Origin: Acanthococcus lagerstroemiae
Taxonomy: Eukaryota > Arthropoda > Insecta > Hemiptera > Eriococcidae
NCBI GenBank assembly: GCA_031841125.1
Contig: CM063112.1
Location: 60,999,722 to 61,063,721 of the forward strand
DNA: 64,000 nucleotides
Direction of reading: 5' to 3'
The translations under genes and the position numbers were made by a program. The notes beneath the pieces are model-generated. The model was not told the DNA's origin and did no database searches. It worked only from the letters and a program-made list of their open reading frames with translations. Below are positions 35,515-49,100 of this stretch, one piece after another. How positions within the stretch are numbered: position 1 is the first letter of the stretch; each line of letters opens with the position of its first letter.

Positions 35515-37142
35515 TTTTATATCCCATCTTTTATTAATGGTTGATTTATTAGTGAAAACAAATTTTTTGGACTATGTATTACAAGAAATGATAGAAGTCT
35601 CGTTAATAGACCTTCCGCCTGAGAAGCAAAAGGAAATCAACGATTATATATATCCAGTTATTAGCCCCAGGCAAGCTTGGCATACTTGGCAATACGTGAT
35701 GCGATTCCATTCGGCTCGTTTCACGTTAATTGTCAATGAACACTCATAATCACATAATAGCACGGTTGACTAAAAATACAACTGCTCCCATAACCCAGGG
35801 ATACACTACATTAATCCCAGTATCCAGAATTATCAGATGGTATGATACTGTCTTGTGTCTTGATATGTTCAGGCACTGGGCAACAGCAAGCAGTGCTATG
35901 ATCGTGACACCTGAATGTATCGAACCGTACAGGCATAACTGATTTCAAAAACATACCTATGTTATGACATTATCAATATTCTATTTGAAATTGAGTTGAA
36001 AAATCTAAAATACATGTTCCGTCCAGCACATTTGGCTGAACAAAGTTCAGTACATGATCCCTAACTCGACTTGAATGCGGACAGAACTATTTCTTCTCGA
36101 CAAGTGGAAGAGCAAACATCGAGAAAGATGACACGCAATATTCAACATAGCTCATTATTAAGGATTCAAACTTATTCCATCTCACAAAAGCATAATTTTA
36201 CATGAACTTTAGTATGTTAAAATGATTTCCTATGGATGTTTGAGCTATGTCGTGATCGAACAAAAACAGGCCAGCTCAATATGAATCGATACGCTGTGCT
36301 ACATGGTGGTTCCAGTAAACCTTGGATGACATTGTTGATTCTTATATTGATATCTGCGCATATGAAGTTTATTGAGTTCCTAGAACACATATCTACGTAC
36401 TTTTAAACAGAGCATATTCCTATACGCACACATCAATAAGAACTGCCAGGAACCTCATTCGAGGTCTAGCCTACGGTACTGTGATAAAAGGTTGCCTACA
36501 CTAAATTGAAAATTTGAGCCGAATTAGTCTGATGATACGAAATTCAACTACATGGAGGCGGAGTTCCTTCCCACGCAATCGGACTCGTTTGGCTCGAAAT
36601 TCTCCATCCCGCATACTAATTGTTTATTATAGCGTCTTACATATTCGTATAAGGCTTAGCAGTTCTGGTTACAGGACATGGGGGAAGTGGTTAGGTATTC
36701 AAGAATCAATTAACTAATAACGATTAATAACCATAAATATTTCGACTGGGAAGCCAGAAAGTAGTCTAAAAATCAACTTTGAGTTGAATATTTCCAAAAG
36801 TTCGGTATACCGCACCAAACAGAGGTGAGTTGCGACCTATTTCCATTACAATGTTATATTTCAAAAAATAAAATGCAAAATAACAGTATTTACATAAAAC
36901 ATGTAGGTATACCTACAAACATCACTAGATAAAAACAAAAAAATCACACATATGGGTAATAAAAGTTGACACGACTCGGATGAACCACCTCAAAAGTAAA
37001 AAGCACACAAGTTTGAACAGAAAATGTTTAAAAAATCAATGCTAACAGAGAAATACTGTTTTTGGAATTTCCTGAAATGTTCACAATATAACTTATATAT
37101 ATATATATAGTATTGTCTGTTTGTAGTCTTCATGTAACATGC
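35515..37142. other. Between convergent XPA and transporter genes
   Basis: This holds the transporter 3' UTR (minus strand), with a minus-strand AATAAA at 36368-36373 as a candidate end. A plus-strand frame at 35537-35749 (70 codons, LPPEKQKEINDYIYP) and a hydrophobic minus-strand frame at about 35740-35945 are open, but I do not recognise either. A (TA)n tract lies at 37095. No repeat family was identified. Confidence 0.35.
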
Positions 37143-40100
37143 TTAAGAAACGGGGCAAGTGCTGTTCAGGCTCGCGTTGGGGTCTGTCTTTATTGCAATA
37201 ACTATATCGTTAATAGCAAGACCAGTACCCAATCCGCCAGCAAAGATGCCAATCAGGATTAAAATAATATCCTTGAATAAAATGTATTTCATTCTACCGA
37301 AATTATCTGGATATAGGATACAGATCTCGATTAGAGCTGGGAATGCGATTCCCAACATTGACAAACAGAGAGCACCAATCAGTGATATGAAATGATTCAA
37401 GAATGGAATGGCAATGGCTAACAAACCTACATCAAACATACAAGATTATAGAATAGTTTAGAGTCCTATTAATTACAAATTTTGAGAACGAAATTGATTT
37501 ACTTACATGTGAACACGACGCATACAATTCTCAGGGCATACTGAAGTAAAAGCGTATTTGCTCGTTTAGGAAAAAGATCTCTTAGGTAATACGTCCACAA
37601 TATATCAACAGGGACGTAACACTGCAACGCGTATGTTATGAAAATGGCGAATGCGAAAATAAGTTTCACACTCTTGGCAAGACTGAAACATATCCATCAA
37701 AACTGCATAAAAATTGGCGTTAATAAACGATAATTAGACAACACGAGTCATGTACTTACAACCCAACTTGTGGGACATTGAGAACGACGCTTCCCTTGAC
37801 GCAGTCACCGTACTTGACGTAACCCACAAATCCCATCAACACATAAAGGATTGAGACGATGGCCATACCACGGCTTAGAACACCAGTGAAACCACCAAAG
37901 GCTTTCGGATTCTTCATGTTGTTCTCCAATGCTAAAAACTGCAATAATTATCTCGCATTAGAAGTTGGCTTCAATTATCAGATAGTAATTGGGTGAAGGG
38001 GGGCGAGGTTAAAATCATCGGATAAAAAGAGCAAAACACTCGAACTGAATAACGACAGTCTATAAACCCAAAAGTAAGGCGTTATAAATATATGCACATC
38101 TATGGATATACGAAGAAGTTCCACGACGTCGGAAGTAGTTCACGATGTCACTCTAGAGATTACCTAGGACAGAATCATAGATTTTTTTGCAGTAGATTTA
38201 TTCTTGCGGTTACATATAAGTACTAGCCCATGGAGATAGTTCAAAGTCGATCAATGGACCCCTCTAGATTTAAATTAAAAAATAATACGATAGCAGGTGT
38301 CACATGGTCTTTACATTATGTTCTAAGTTTGCTCAAAAACAAATTTTATCAAAGTTCAATTGAAGGTTAAAGAATCAAAACTCACGTTTGCCGTTTCACT
38401 TCAAGGGCGCAAACAGGCAAAATACTGTACACGGGTGCAGGAATATCTTTGCTGCGCCTGTGAACGTGAAGTATGTTATACATATCGCACATTCACAGGC
38501 GCAGCAAAGATATTCCTGCACTCGTGTACAGTATTTTGCCTATTTGCGCCCTTGAAGTTAAATGGCAAATGTGTGTTTTGATTTTTTTTTTACCCTCCAA
38601 TTAGAACAGTGCTAAGTGTTATCCGTTTTCTACCAAAACGGCTGTTAAATGGCTCTCCTATGATAGAATCCTGTGCTAACTTAATATCGGATAAATTTCC
38701 TCCGCAGGTACTTATGTGCATATATTATAAACTAGTAGAACCGCTGAATTAACAAACGTGATGAAATTGATAAAAGTAATACCTATAATAGAATAATCTA
38801 GCTGTATCACACACTATCTTATTAGTATTAATCTGAGCACATTTTCCTTCAAATTTTATTTTGTAGCATTTGATATCCCCTTCACTTTTCCAAAGTGAGC
38901 ATCAATGACTATATCCTTACCTAACCTTTTTTTAAAATGGGATTTCCTCAAAAGGGGCGCTGTTAGGCCCATTAGAACCGACTTTAGCAAGCTAGCAGTA
39001 GGCCACAAGCCAACAAGGGGACTCCCGCCTATCTACAGACTCTTCAAACATTTTTTCTTGACCTTTTCCTGGCCTCCTTTTATAAGTAATTTGCCACTTT
39101 GGCACATGATTTGTTATGTTGCGCGAACTGAGTTGTGAAAAGAGGAAGGAAAGGGTTTTCTATATGAATTCATTACATCCATACGATATTATTCATTGAT
39201 TCTCTTATTCATATCATGGGATTTCCTGTAGCATCTTCCACTGGATCATTTACAAATTTTTTCCTGGCCTTTCAGTAAATTCTTCGAAATTTCCTAACGT
39301 TTTCTTGAATTCCTGACCTATTTATGAAAATCCTGACTTTTCTTGACTTCCTGATCTTGCAGAAACCCTGTGTATCTCTAGTGAGTTGCTTTTGGAGGTC
39401 GGATACCTCTTGGTCACTCCGTAGAGCTTATCGAGTTCACCGGTCACCCAGTCGAGACTGTTCGAGGGTTGTGGGTCTACTTAATGCAAACAGAGCAAAT
39501 GTTCCTACTCCTCACCATATGCTAGCCGGTGAGCCCAACGCTATACTCGACTCGGAACCACCTTACACAGCGAGTTATGAGCTTTGCCTTAACGTTGGAC
39601 AGTGATAGTACTATCCAAGGCATCATCGGCAGACCTGGCCAGCTACAGGTAGCGAGGACCAAGTCACGGACGAACTCGCAGAGAGATGGAGAGGGCATCA
39701 GCGATGAAGGTGTGTAACATCAGTGCGTGCTACGGTTGGTAACTCCTGTTCGCGTCCCTACTGCGTTATCGTCCGGATCGTCGAGGCGCTTTTATCAGCG
39801 GCTTTGTCGAAATTCAGCCGCGCGAAATGTCGTTGCTCCTTGGCCACCTCAGCCAGTCATAATCGGACTACAGTGCCCTTACCTCACCTACCTCAAAGAA
39901 GCAACAGAACCATAGGCTAACCCGTTTACAGTTTTGTAATAAACATCACATTCCTTCATAACCTCTACTTTGAAAAAGTAGCAAAACCATTAGCTATCCC
40001 AGTGTATTTTCTATTTTCATCAAAGATGATTAATGAATGTGGATGTGATCAGGCTTCTATCCGGGGAAAGGGGGGGGGGTAAGATAATTCTACATATTCT

Positions 40101-43100
40101 AGGAGGGGTTTTTTTGTTTTTTTAAAGAAAATATGCTTCTTTTTTTGTGGTAAAATAACACATTTTTTTCAAAATCCGGGAGAGGGAGCAAATATCTTTA
40201 CGACACCCAGGAGATTATACTCCAACCAAATTTAAAGAAGCGACAGAAACGCTAGCCAACTTGTTGAAATTATGTATTAATGCAATTACAGGGTAGCCAC
40301 TACTTTTTTAGAATGATTTTCCCTGACTTTCCCCAATTTTCTACAGCAATTTCCCAAATTTTCCCTGACATATTTTCAGATGGTACTGTACACAACTTTG
40401 ATCAAATCTGATGTTCATTGAAGGAGATTTTTGTAAAAAAAATAAGTCATGGTACTTAACGCTGACATTTATTCTTTAATTCTTATTATTCTCAAAAAGT
40501 TCCCTGATTTTGATCAAAATTATAGCAATTCCTTGACTTTTCCCAGTTTTCCAGAAAGTGGTTACCCTGAATTAGCATTGTGATATCTGTACGAAATTCA
40601 TCCATGAAAATAATTTCCGATAAGTATACCTTCGATAGTAACTCCGCCAACATTTCAATCTCAAAAATGACATTGCCGCTCCTAACTAGCTCCAGCTGCG
40701 GGGTAAGTCTGAATTCAATCCCAGCTAAGATCATCTTAAAATTGGCGCCGACTCCGGTGAATTATCTTTTCTGTGTGACTGCTCCAGTAAATAATTTTTG
40801 AAGGGTTCCGGCTCAACCAAAACTTCGGTTTTAGCTCTGGCTACGATCATGTCTAAGGAACAAGGGGGTGCGGAAGGAGGTTAAAGAGGGAGAGAAGGTT
40901 GAAGAGGGAGGTTGAAGAGCTGGAGCCGGAGTTACAGCCAGAGCCAAAAACTGGTTCATTGGCTCCTTGAAACTGGCTCCAGCTACGGCTCTAGCTTTCC
41001 TGAAAAATGGTTTGCTCCAGGACTCCGAGCTTCAGCTCCGGTTCCTTAATTTCAATTCTTTTCCACAGCCCATTTCCAAAAACTCAAATATAGTTATCAT
41101 TTCAAACGAAGTCGCGATCTGGTGAATAATTTTAGTATCTATCTTCATCCCGATAATCACTTTTTCAAAAGCTATACTTTATTCATGCTAATGTTTGCAG
41201 ATAAAGACAGCGGCGTTTCTAGCTATCAAGAATGTTATGTTTTTGTCAGAATATGTGGGAAACTAATCAAAGTTGAGACTTTTCAACCTGTCCCAGATTA
41301 AGGTGGAGTGTCCCCGGATCCGTTCGCATTTTGTCGCATTATTCTCTCGTAAGATGAAGATATGGAGGTTTTTACAAAATTAATCAAATAATCAGAAGTG
41401 GCATTTAAATTCTTCCAAAAAAGTTAGATTTGGTGACGCATGATGCTATCATGAAGTTGAAACTCGGTACATTGATATAGAACGCAAGAAAAAAATATTT
41501 TCGGCATTTCTTAGGAATTCTTACACCTTTGACCATCCATAATTTGTGAAGGCAGCAGTGACAGGAAATAGTAGGGAAGTATGAAGTATGTCACTGTGAC
41601 ACGTCTTCCAAAATTCCAGACGAAAAATAAAATTCAAATGGAGGGGAGAGTTATAGGGAGATAATTTTGCAGCCTCCTTCCTCACTGAGGGTCTCAATAC
41701 AATAGAAACATAACTCACTCATTAAATTTCGAATTCGGCGGCTCCGCACGCAAAAAGGAAGAAAGTCTGCAATTCTGCTCGCCGGCAAAGATCAGATGCA
41801 GTGAGGGTTTCCCTCTTCATTTTTTGTGCCAAAAGTGTGTCAACGGATTGTCATTGTGTCTCAATTGAGGGGAAGAAAAGGACGCAACCGGAGTCCAGAA
41901 TAATAACGGAAAGAACCAAGAGGTGACTACAAATACTTGTACAACCGACTTACGTTTCGATAATTCAGTAAACTTTATCGAGCACTCGTGTCACGAGCGA
42001 TACTTACCACACCCACAGCCTCCAAAGCAAACAATGTAGTACCAATGAACAGCGTGTATCTTATCGGCGGACCAATAATCTCCACGGATCCGACGCTAGG
42101 AAAGTTGTCAAAAATGTAGTACAATAAAATACCAATACCCAGGAACATAGCCACATTAGCAGCTTGACTGAAAGGCGCCAAAAATTTCAGGTTACGTATC
42201 AAAGTGATGGCGATCAACAACGGTAAAATAATTACCATATACCATCGCTCGTGCATACTGAAACCCAAATCGTCGATAACCTGTAAATTACATCCAGAAT
42301 ATTGGTACTTGGATTTCAGGAGTAGTTATTCGATTTTTCGGGCACATGTGTAGATGGTTGAGGACTTACCGATTTCAAGCTCATGCCGATAAACACGGTG
42401 TATACGCAGCATATTCCGAGCTGGTAGGTTATTAAAAAACCGTCGACAATGGGCCTGAAACAATGACAGACGTAAACCTTGATACAGTACACGGACACAC
42501 ACATTATAATAATCGTTTACAAGGTCTATCACCGATACTTACGCTGATAAACCTGCCGCGAATCTCAAGAACGGAGGTCCTTGTCGTAATGCGTACTTCA
42601 TCGTATCTGGATAACTAATAAGGGGCTTTCTGACTCGTTTACAAATTTCATACTGGCAGTTCACCTGAAATTACAAGCACTTAGTACACAGCGAAAATTA
42701 TGATACGATGATACCGATGTAACCATAGAAGCAACAGAAAATGGGATCGAAGGGTGTCAGCCTATACAAGTAGATGAACGTTGAAATCGAGAGGCAAAAT
42801 ATTGCTCAGACTGCTGAACATTTTTCATATTATATTAATCAGCGTAGTAACTTGACAACCAGTACCAATTTTTAACCTTTCATCAATTTTCTCTATTTCA
42901 GTGGACAAATTTGGCGGGAAATCCTAATTTTAACTCACTATTTGGCCACTAAGGTCGCTGAAAATGTTTTTAGTATATGTTGCCAGTGCAGCAACTTGAC
43001 CGCCTGTATCACAATTTTCAGCCTTCCACCCACTTTTCTCACTTCAGCAAAAAAATGTTCAAATATCATTTTTCTGTTGAACGAACAAATTTTGACAGGG

Positions 43101-46100
43101 GGTTGGCAAGTTCTTTGGCTATAATTTGCAAACAATTTAGCCAAATCTCGCAACAGGTATTTTCAAACCCTACGGTCTAAATCAGAAATGTTCACACAAT
43201 GAAAATGAAATTAAACACAATTTTCAGCCAAATAGCTCAAAGGCCAGCGTTAATCGAATCGACATGCGATAACCTTTATGTCAGACGCAATAATAGCTAA
43301 ACTATCTCTAATTATCAAAAAATGCCTACTCACAAGCATTAGAAAACAGTATGTACATAACATGGCGATCAAATTTGTACCAATGGTGCCGATCAGCAGC
43401 CCGGAATTTTTGAAGGCGTCCGGCATAGCTAAGATACCGGTGCCCAAACTGCCCTTTAAAATATGTATGAGAGTTTCTCCATTGCTGCAACAGTAAGATG
43501 AACATAAGAATAGTATATTCCTCAACAAATAACTTTTTTTAAGTTTCTACACACTCGAATACAAAAATTCACAGTTAATATAGAAATCATTACGTGGTCG
43601 GATGTTCAATATTCCGATGTGCATGAGGATCGTACGGCGAGAGGGGGTTTTCATTAAGAGCGGCGAGTTCTTCTAATTGAAATCCACTCTTCCCTGTTTT
43701 GTTCGTTCCATTTTTGGCTGCATCCCTACAAACAAGAACATCAAGCATACACTGAAAAAATTAATACCTAATAATGATAAAGTGAAAAGTATAGTAAATA
43801 TAATTCAAATCTTGTTAAATTTAATGGGATGAGGTGAGCGTGCCCAGAAGATTCGCTTTAAGGAACTATGTGAGTTTTGATGATAGAAAACTATCAACAT
43901 GATAATACATGTAACAAGAGTCTTCATTCTGAGACCATTTCGTGATCCATCCTCCTCATCGACATTCGACTCGCTCCTCGTTCTAACATTATTACTTCTT
44001 GCCAGTAGATTGTTAGTAATTAACCAAACACTTTCTCTCCTAGAGAAGGAAATAGCTATTTACATGCTGAACTGATAAAATACATTGGTGACAAAAAAAA
44101 ATAATAACTTTGCAAGTACACCTCGAAGAATTTTTTTCTCTACTGATTTGAGTTGTTTTGAATCTTCTAACTGAGGGTTACTAATTTTCCACGGCTCTCT
44201 TCAGAAAGCCCTTCTTTATCCTTGACGATTCTATTTTTACCTTCCTCGAAAACTAGTACAAGAATGACAGAAGACAAAATACACAAATGAATTCAAACTG
44301 GAACAAATTCCGCATTCTCAGGTTCCTCGCACCAGTCATTTTCAATTTTGGATCAATCTGGCTGATGGCGTAGTAAGCTGAAGTTCGAATCCGACTGCAA
44401 TCATTCCGCTGCATGTAATGAAGCAACTGGTAAGTGATAACCTTTAGACATTCACTGGGTTATCTACTCATTTTCCAACTCATTTGAAGAAAACGAGAAC
44501 ATTCTGTGGAAAAGATAGTGATGAATTCTCTTACGAAAGATGTAAAAACTCATTACCTGAATAAAAAAAAGTGAAACCCGTCAAATCACAGGTGATATAA
44601 ACGCTTTCTCCCACCAATAAAAAACAAGTGATTTAAGAATTGATAAACTTAGTAGAAGCATATTGAAGGGGAGCGGATCTTATAAAGGCCTGAAAATTAG
44701 TTTCAGTTTCTGGAAAATCAGTGGCCCTCAACTGGAAAATTAAAGATTTTCTGAGACAGTCTGCTCTGTTTTTAAGACTTTCTACAAGTAGCTGTAGATA
44801 GTTCTTCCAAAACGCAACAAGAACTATTTACACGCCATACTTGTTGTCTACATTTGGTGTTGAAGGATTCACGTGCGATTGAAACTATGAAGCAAACTTT
44901 TTTTGTTAAACTTTTTCACGTCAATTTTTCCTCACTTCGAATCCCTCCAAATTTGAAGATACGCAAGATGTAGCATTCATGTTGCTTTTGCAGTCTCAAG
45001 TTACTACGGCCAGCAGCCCTTCGAAACATTCTAGCTATCAAATTTTTAAAACAAGACACGATGGAAATTCTTAACTTTCAGCCTCCGAACTTGGACGTCT
45101 CTCTCAACCCGAGCCCTGGAATCCCCCTTTCGAGCATTACTTCAGAGACGTCGAGGAGTCTGTTGGGGCTGTCTTAGCCATCTTCTCATCTCGCCGAAAA
45201 ATCGGCCTAGGTCGAAATGTAGCGAGTTGCTACGGCCTAGGTCGAAATGTAGCGAGTTGCTACGTGGGCTCGAACCCGGGACCTCCAGATTCCGAGACCA
45301 GCGCGCTATCCACTCGGCCAACCAGACCTCTGAACTTGGACGTCTAGAAGCATCCCTAACTTGAAGAAAAGGCCATATGTTCGGATAATATTTTCTGTTC
45401 ATCTAGTTCACTATTATGTCTAGCGATGACATATTGCAGTCCATTCGTTGGACATTCTGTATAGCTATATACAAAGAAATATGAAAATAGGAAATTAATG
45501 TTATCAGCGTTCTTTCCCATAATACGTCCAGAAAAGTTCATCCCCCCACTCTTGGATCAAAAATAAGTAATAACTGTTGTTTTGAAAAGAAATCAGCTAA
45601 AAATTGAGTACGAATAGGCCATCGTACTTTCAATGCCGTATACGATTATTTGCTAATAGGCCTAAATATTCAAGGAGGGCAATGAAACAATCTCTCCGAG
45701 GGAGAAAAATCTCAAGCAATTTCAAATACTTTCAAAAACGTAGGTAATTAGTGGGTGAGTCTTACAAAGTCAAGTAGGTCAGCTAGAGTCACTAAAAATA
45801 ATTTTAAAAGTATGATGGGGCCTTGAAAGTCTTAAACAGGTCTGGCAGAGTTTTACCGAGTCTTACAAACTTCTCTTAAAAATCCTATACAAGTCTTGAA
45901 AAGTTTTGAAGATTTTCAAAGAGTCTTAAAAAAACTTTGGTCGAGTTTTTAAGAATCCCAATTTAGCCAGGAAGAGTCTTAAAAAGCTGCATGAAAGCAG
46001 TCTTGAATAAATCCCGAAGTGATTTACGATTTTGAAACAATTTTAAGGTTTCTTCAGTGAGTATGGAAGAACCATTCAGTCTTGATTAAGTTCTGAAGAG

Positions 46101-49100
46101 TTTAAATACGGTTGAAAGAGTCATAAAAAGTCTTGAATGAAATCAGAACAATGACCATGTATTACGTAAGTAAGTCTAGAAGAGTTTTAGAGAGTCTTAA
46201 AAATGTACGGAGGAGTTTTTTTGAAGTTCCCATCGAGTCTTGAAGAGCCTCAATCAAGTACGGAAGAAGCATGAAGAGTTTTAAATGGGTTTTGAGCAGT
46301 CTTAGCGAATCTTGAACAATTCAAGGAAAGTCTAAAGATTCTTGAACGAGTGAAGATTTTCTGCTAGTCTAAAGGACTATCCCTTCCTTGACAGAAAAAT
46401 ATTGAATGGTACTGTGAAGATCGTTAATAATTTTCCAGGAAACCAAGACCTGTTGTCCATTTGAGAATCGGGTGAGTTTGAAAATGGGACGTACTGTTTG
46501 GGGAAAAGGGAGAGAAAACTTGAGTTGGCAAACTAAGAAACCCGTTTCGTCAACTGAAGATAAAATTGTTGAAAATGACAAGCAAAGAAAAAAGTCGTTA
46601 TCGAATGAGGACCGATGTTCTTAAATTTATCAACTCTGAACATTTCTTTTTGGAAAGTCGGGCGTAGGACAGCTTCTTCCCAAATTTTTTATTATGATAA
46701 TTTGTAACGGCGACGATCGCTAATTTTTCTTGGGGAACAATAAATTAAATTTTGTTTGCTTGCTCGAAAACCATAAAGCCAAAAAAAGTTTTATCTGCTA
46801 CCAATCTGCCTACATCTGGCACCTTGAAAGAACCGTACTTACAAGCAGAAATATCTACCGAATTTTTCAGGGCGTAGCAGTTCCCAACCTCCAGACTCGT
46901 CACCATTGACAATTTGCCAACATGCTTAGAAAATGGGACAATAAGTTTCAACATTAATGGTTGCTTACCTCCAATACTGCAGGGGCATTACGCATCTACA
47001 TTGTGATTTAGATTTCCGCTTGAATTTTATTACTCAAATTTTCAAACTCCTGCAGCCCTTTTAATATTTAGGATAGGCAATAACTAATTATAAAAATTTC
47101 TGTTGCACGTTTGCTGTTCTATCTATTGACACATGGGGGATTTTATAAAAATGAATTTCGCGATCAAAATTTTACAAAAATTCACTTTTCTCCAACTCTA
47201 AGAGCTTTATAGCCCTTCAATTTTCAGAATATGCCATATATATGTCACGTTTTTTGTTCTATCTCGACGTGTGCTCACACATTCTTCCAGATTGACCTCC
47301 CAACATTCGGACACCCTGTAGATTCGTGACGAACACCAAGAATACTTCTACAGCGTTTGTCGATTCATTTCACAAATAGAAACCGATCCGCCGGAGGCAC
47401 ATTTCTTCCAGAGGCCACAGCTGAACAGCCGCCAATAATTCGGAAGAAAGCCTTATTAGTGTTACAACCTCTTCCCCCCCCCCTCCTGACTTCATTGATT
47501 TCCATTTTGAGAATGTTTTTACGACAGATTCAATTAACTCGGTGACCCACCTAATTTAACCAACAAATCGGTAATTATCGCCGTTATTTCGGGTTCGAAA
47601 CAAACATACGCATCGCTACGAGAATATGAGTATTGGGTACACGCTTTCCTATAATTCAGAACTACGTCACAACACTGAATCGAGGAGGAGCAGTGCTTGC
47701 GTCAGCAGAAAATGGTTATAACTCATGGAACTGATGAGTAGGGTGAATCGTTAACATTTTTATTCGAAATTTCCAACGTGACCCAAGTAAAAAGTTGCCT
47801 TTGGTGAAAAAAAAAGTGTTGACAATTTTTTTTAATTTGTAAATTTTCCCAAGGGATTTATCCTTGAAGTTATGTATGTACTGTAGGGCTGAAAATTTAA
47901 TGCTATGCAACGCCTTAAAAATGCAGGTTATGCAAGATTTTTACATGACCTTTTTAATAGTATTCATCACTAACTTTAAATCAGTTCATATACAAATTTT
48001 GCCTATCAGTGAAATTGAAGGCGTTAAAGGACTCACAATACTTTGTCGCTTTATAGCGCCTTTCAGTATGGCAGATAGGCAAAATTCACATATACCTCAA
48101 CAGCAGTAATGATTGAGGTCTACAAAATGAGTTATATACAAATTTTGTCTATCTGCAATATTGAAGGCGCTAAAGCATTTACAATACCTTGTTGCTTTAT
48201 AACATATTCAATTTCACAGTTAGGCAAATCTGTATGTGAACTAATTTAAAATTCGCAGTGAATATGATTAAAAAGGTTATGTGTAAATTTGGTCCATCTT
48301 GCATATTGAAGGCGGTAGACCATTGAAGTACTGGTAAAAATCAAAATTTCGAAAGAAAAGCGGTATGGGCAAAGATCATTCTTAGGACAAAATATTGATA
48401 GAGATTCATTTTCGGACTAAATGGAACAAAATTACACCCAATGTTGGGGAACATGTTTGAAAAAAATCTTTCTCTCATATACAGGGTTAGTCGGTTATCT
48501 TTCCGCCATAGGAAAACTAGAGTTTTTCACGAAACCAAGTGCACGTTATTCCGCCAGACAAGGGGTCTCTTCGACAAAAGAATTTTATGGGAAATACTCG
48601 GGGAAAACTCCGATGGCTTTTGAAGAATTTTATCAAGAATCTTCAGGAAAAATTTTCTAAACTTCAAAGGAATTTCATCGGGAATCTTTCCAGTGTTTTC
48701 CAAAGAATTTCCTCGTAAAACTTCGGGAAAATTTTCCGATAATTTCCAAAGAATCTCATCGAAAATTTCTAGAAAAAATCTCTAATGTTTTCTGAGAAAG
48801 TTGTTTCTGAAGAAAACCTTCAAGAATCATCGAAAGTACTTCTCAATGATTTCCGAGAAAATCCTTTGGAATAATAACAGAGTTTTCCTAAAATTTCCCA
48901 CAAATTTCTCCTGAAATCATCCGACAATGATTTTCAAAACGTCCGATAAAATTCATTGAAAATGATCGGAAATTTACCCTTGATATTGTCGATCAAGTTC
49001 ATCGGAAGTAATCTTTGAAAATCAAATTAATCGTCCCGAATATTTTTAATGAAATTCCTTGGAAATAATCGAAGGTTTTTTCTGAAGATTTTCGGTAGAA

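Noticed and set aside
35537..35749. 70-codon plus-strand frame after XPA
   Set aside because: The XPA protein ends properly at 35237 with its conserved YEKM terminus and a polyadenylation signal intervenes. The frame matches no family.
39324..39920. Possible gene in a GC-rich block of transporter intron 6
   Set aside because: Frames are short and overlapping on both strands, with no known motif; it is better treated as an unclassified repeat.
45260..45330. tRNA gene
   Set aside because: The tRNA-like head is fused to a non-tRNA body, is present in two dispersed copies, and is flanked by 15-19 bp target duplications, so it is a SINE.
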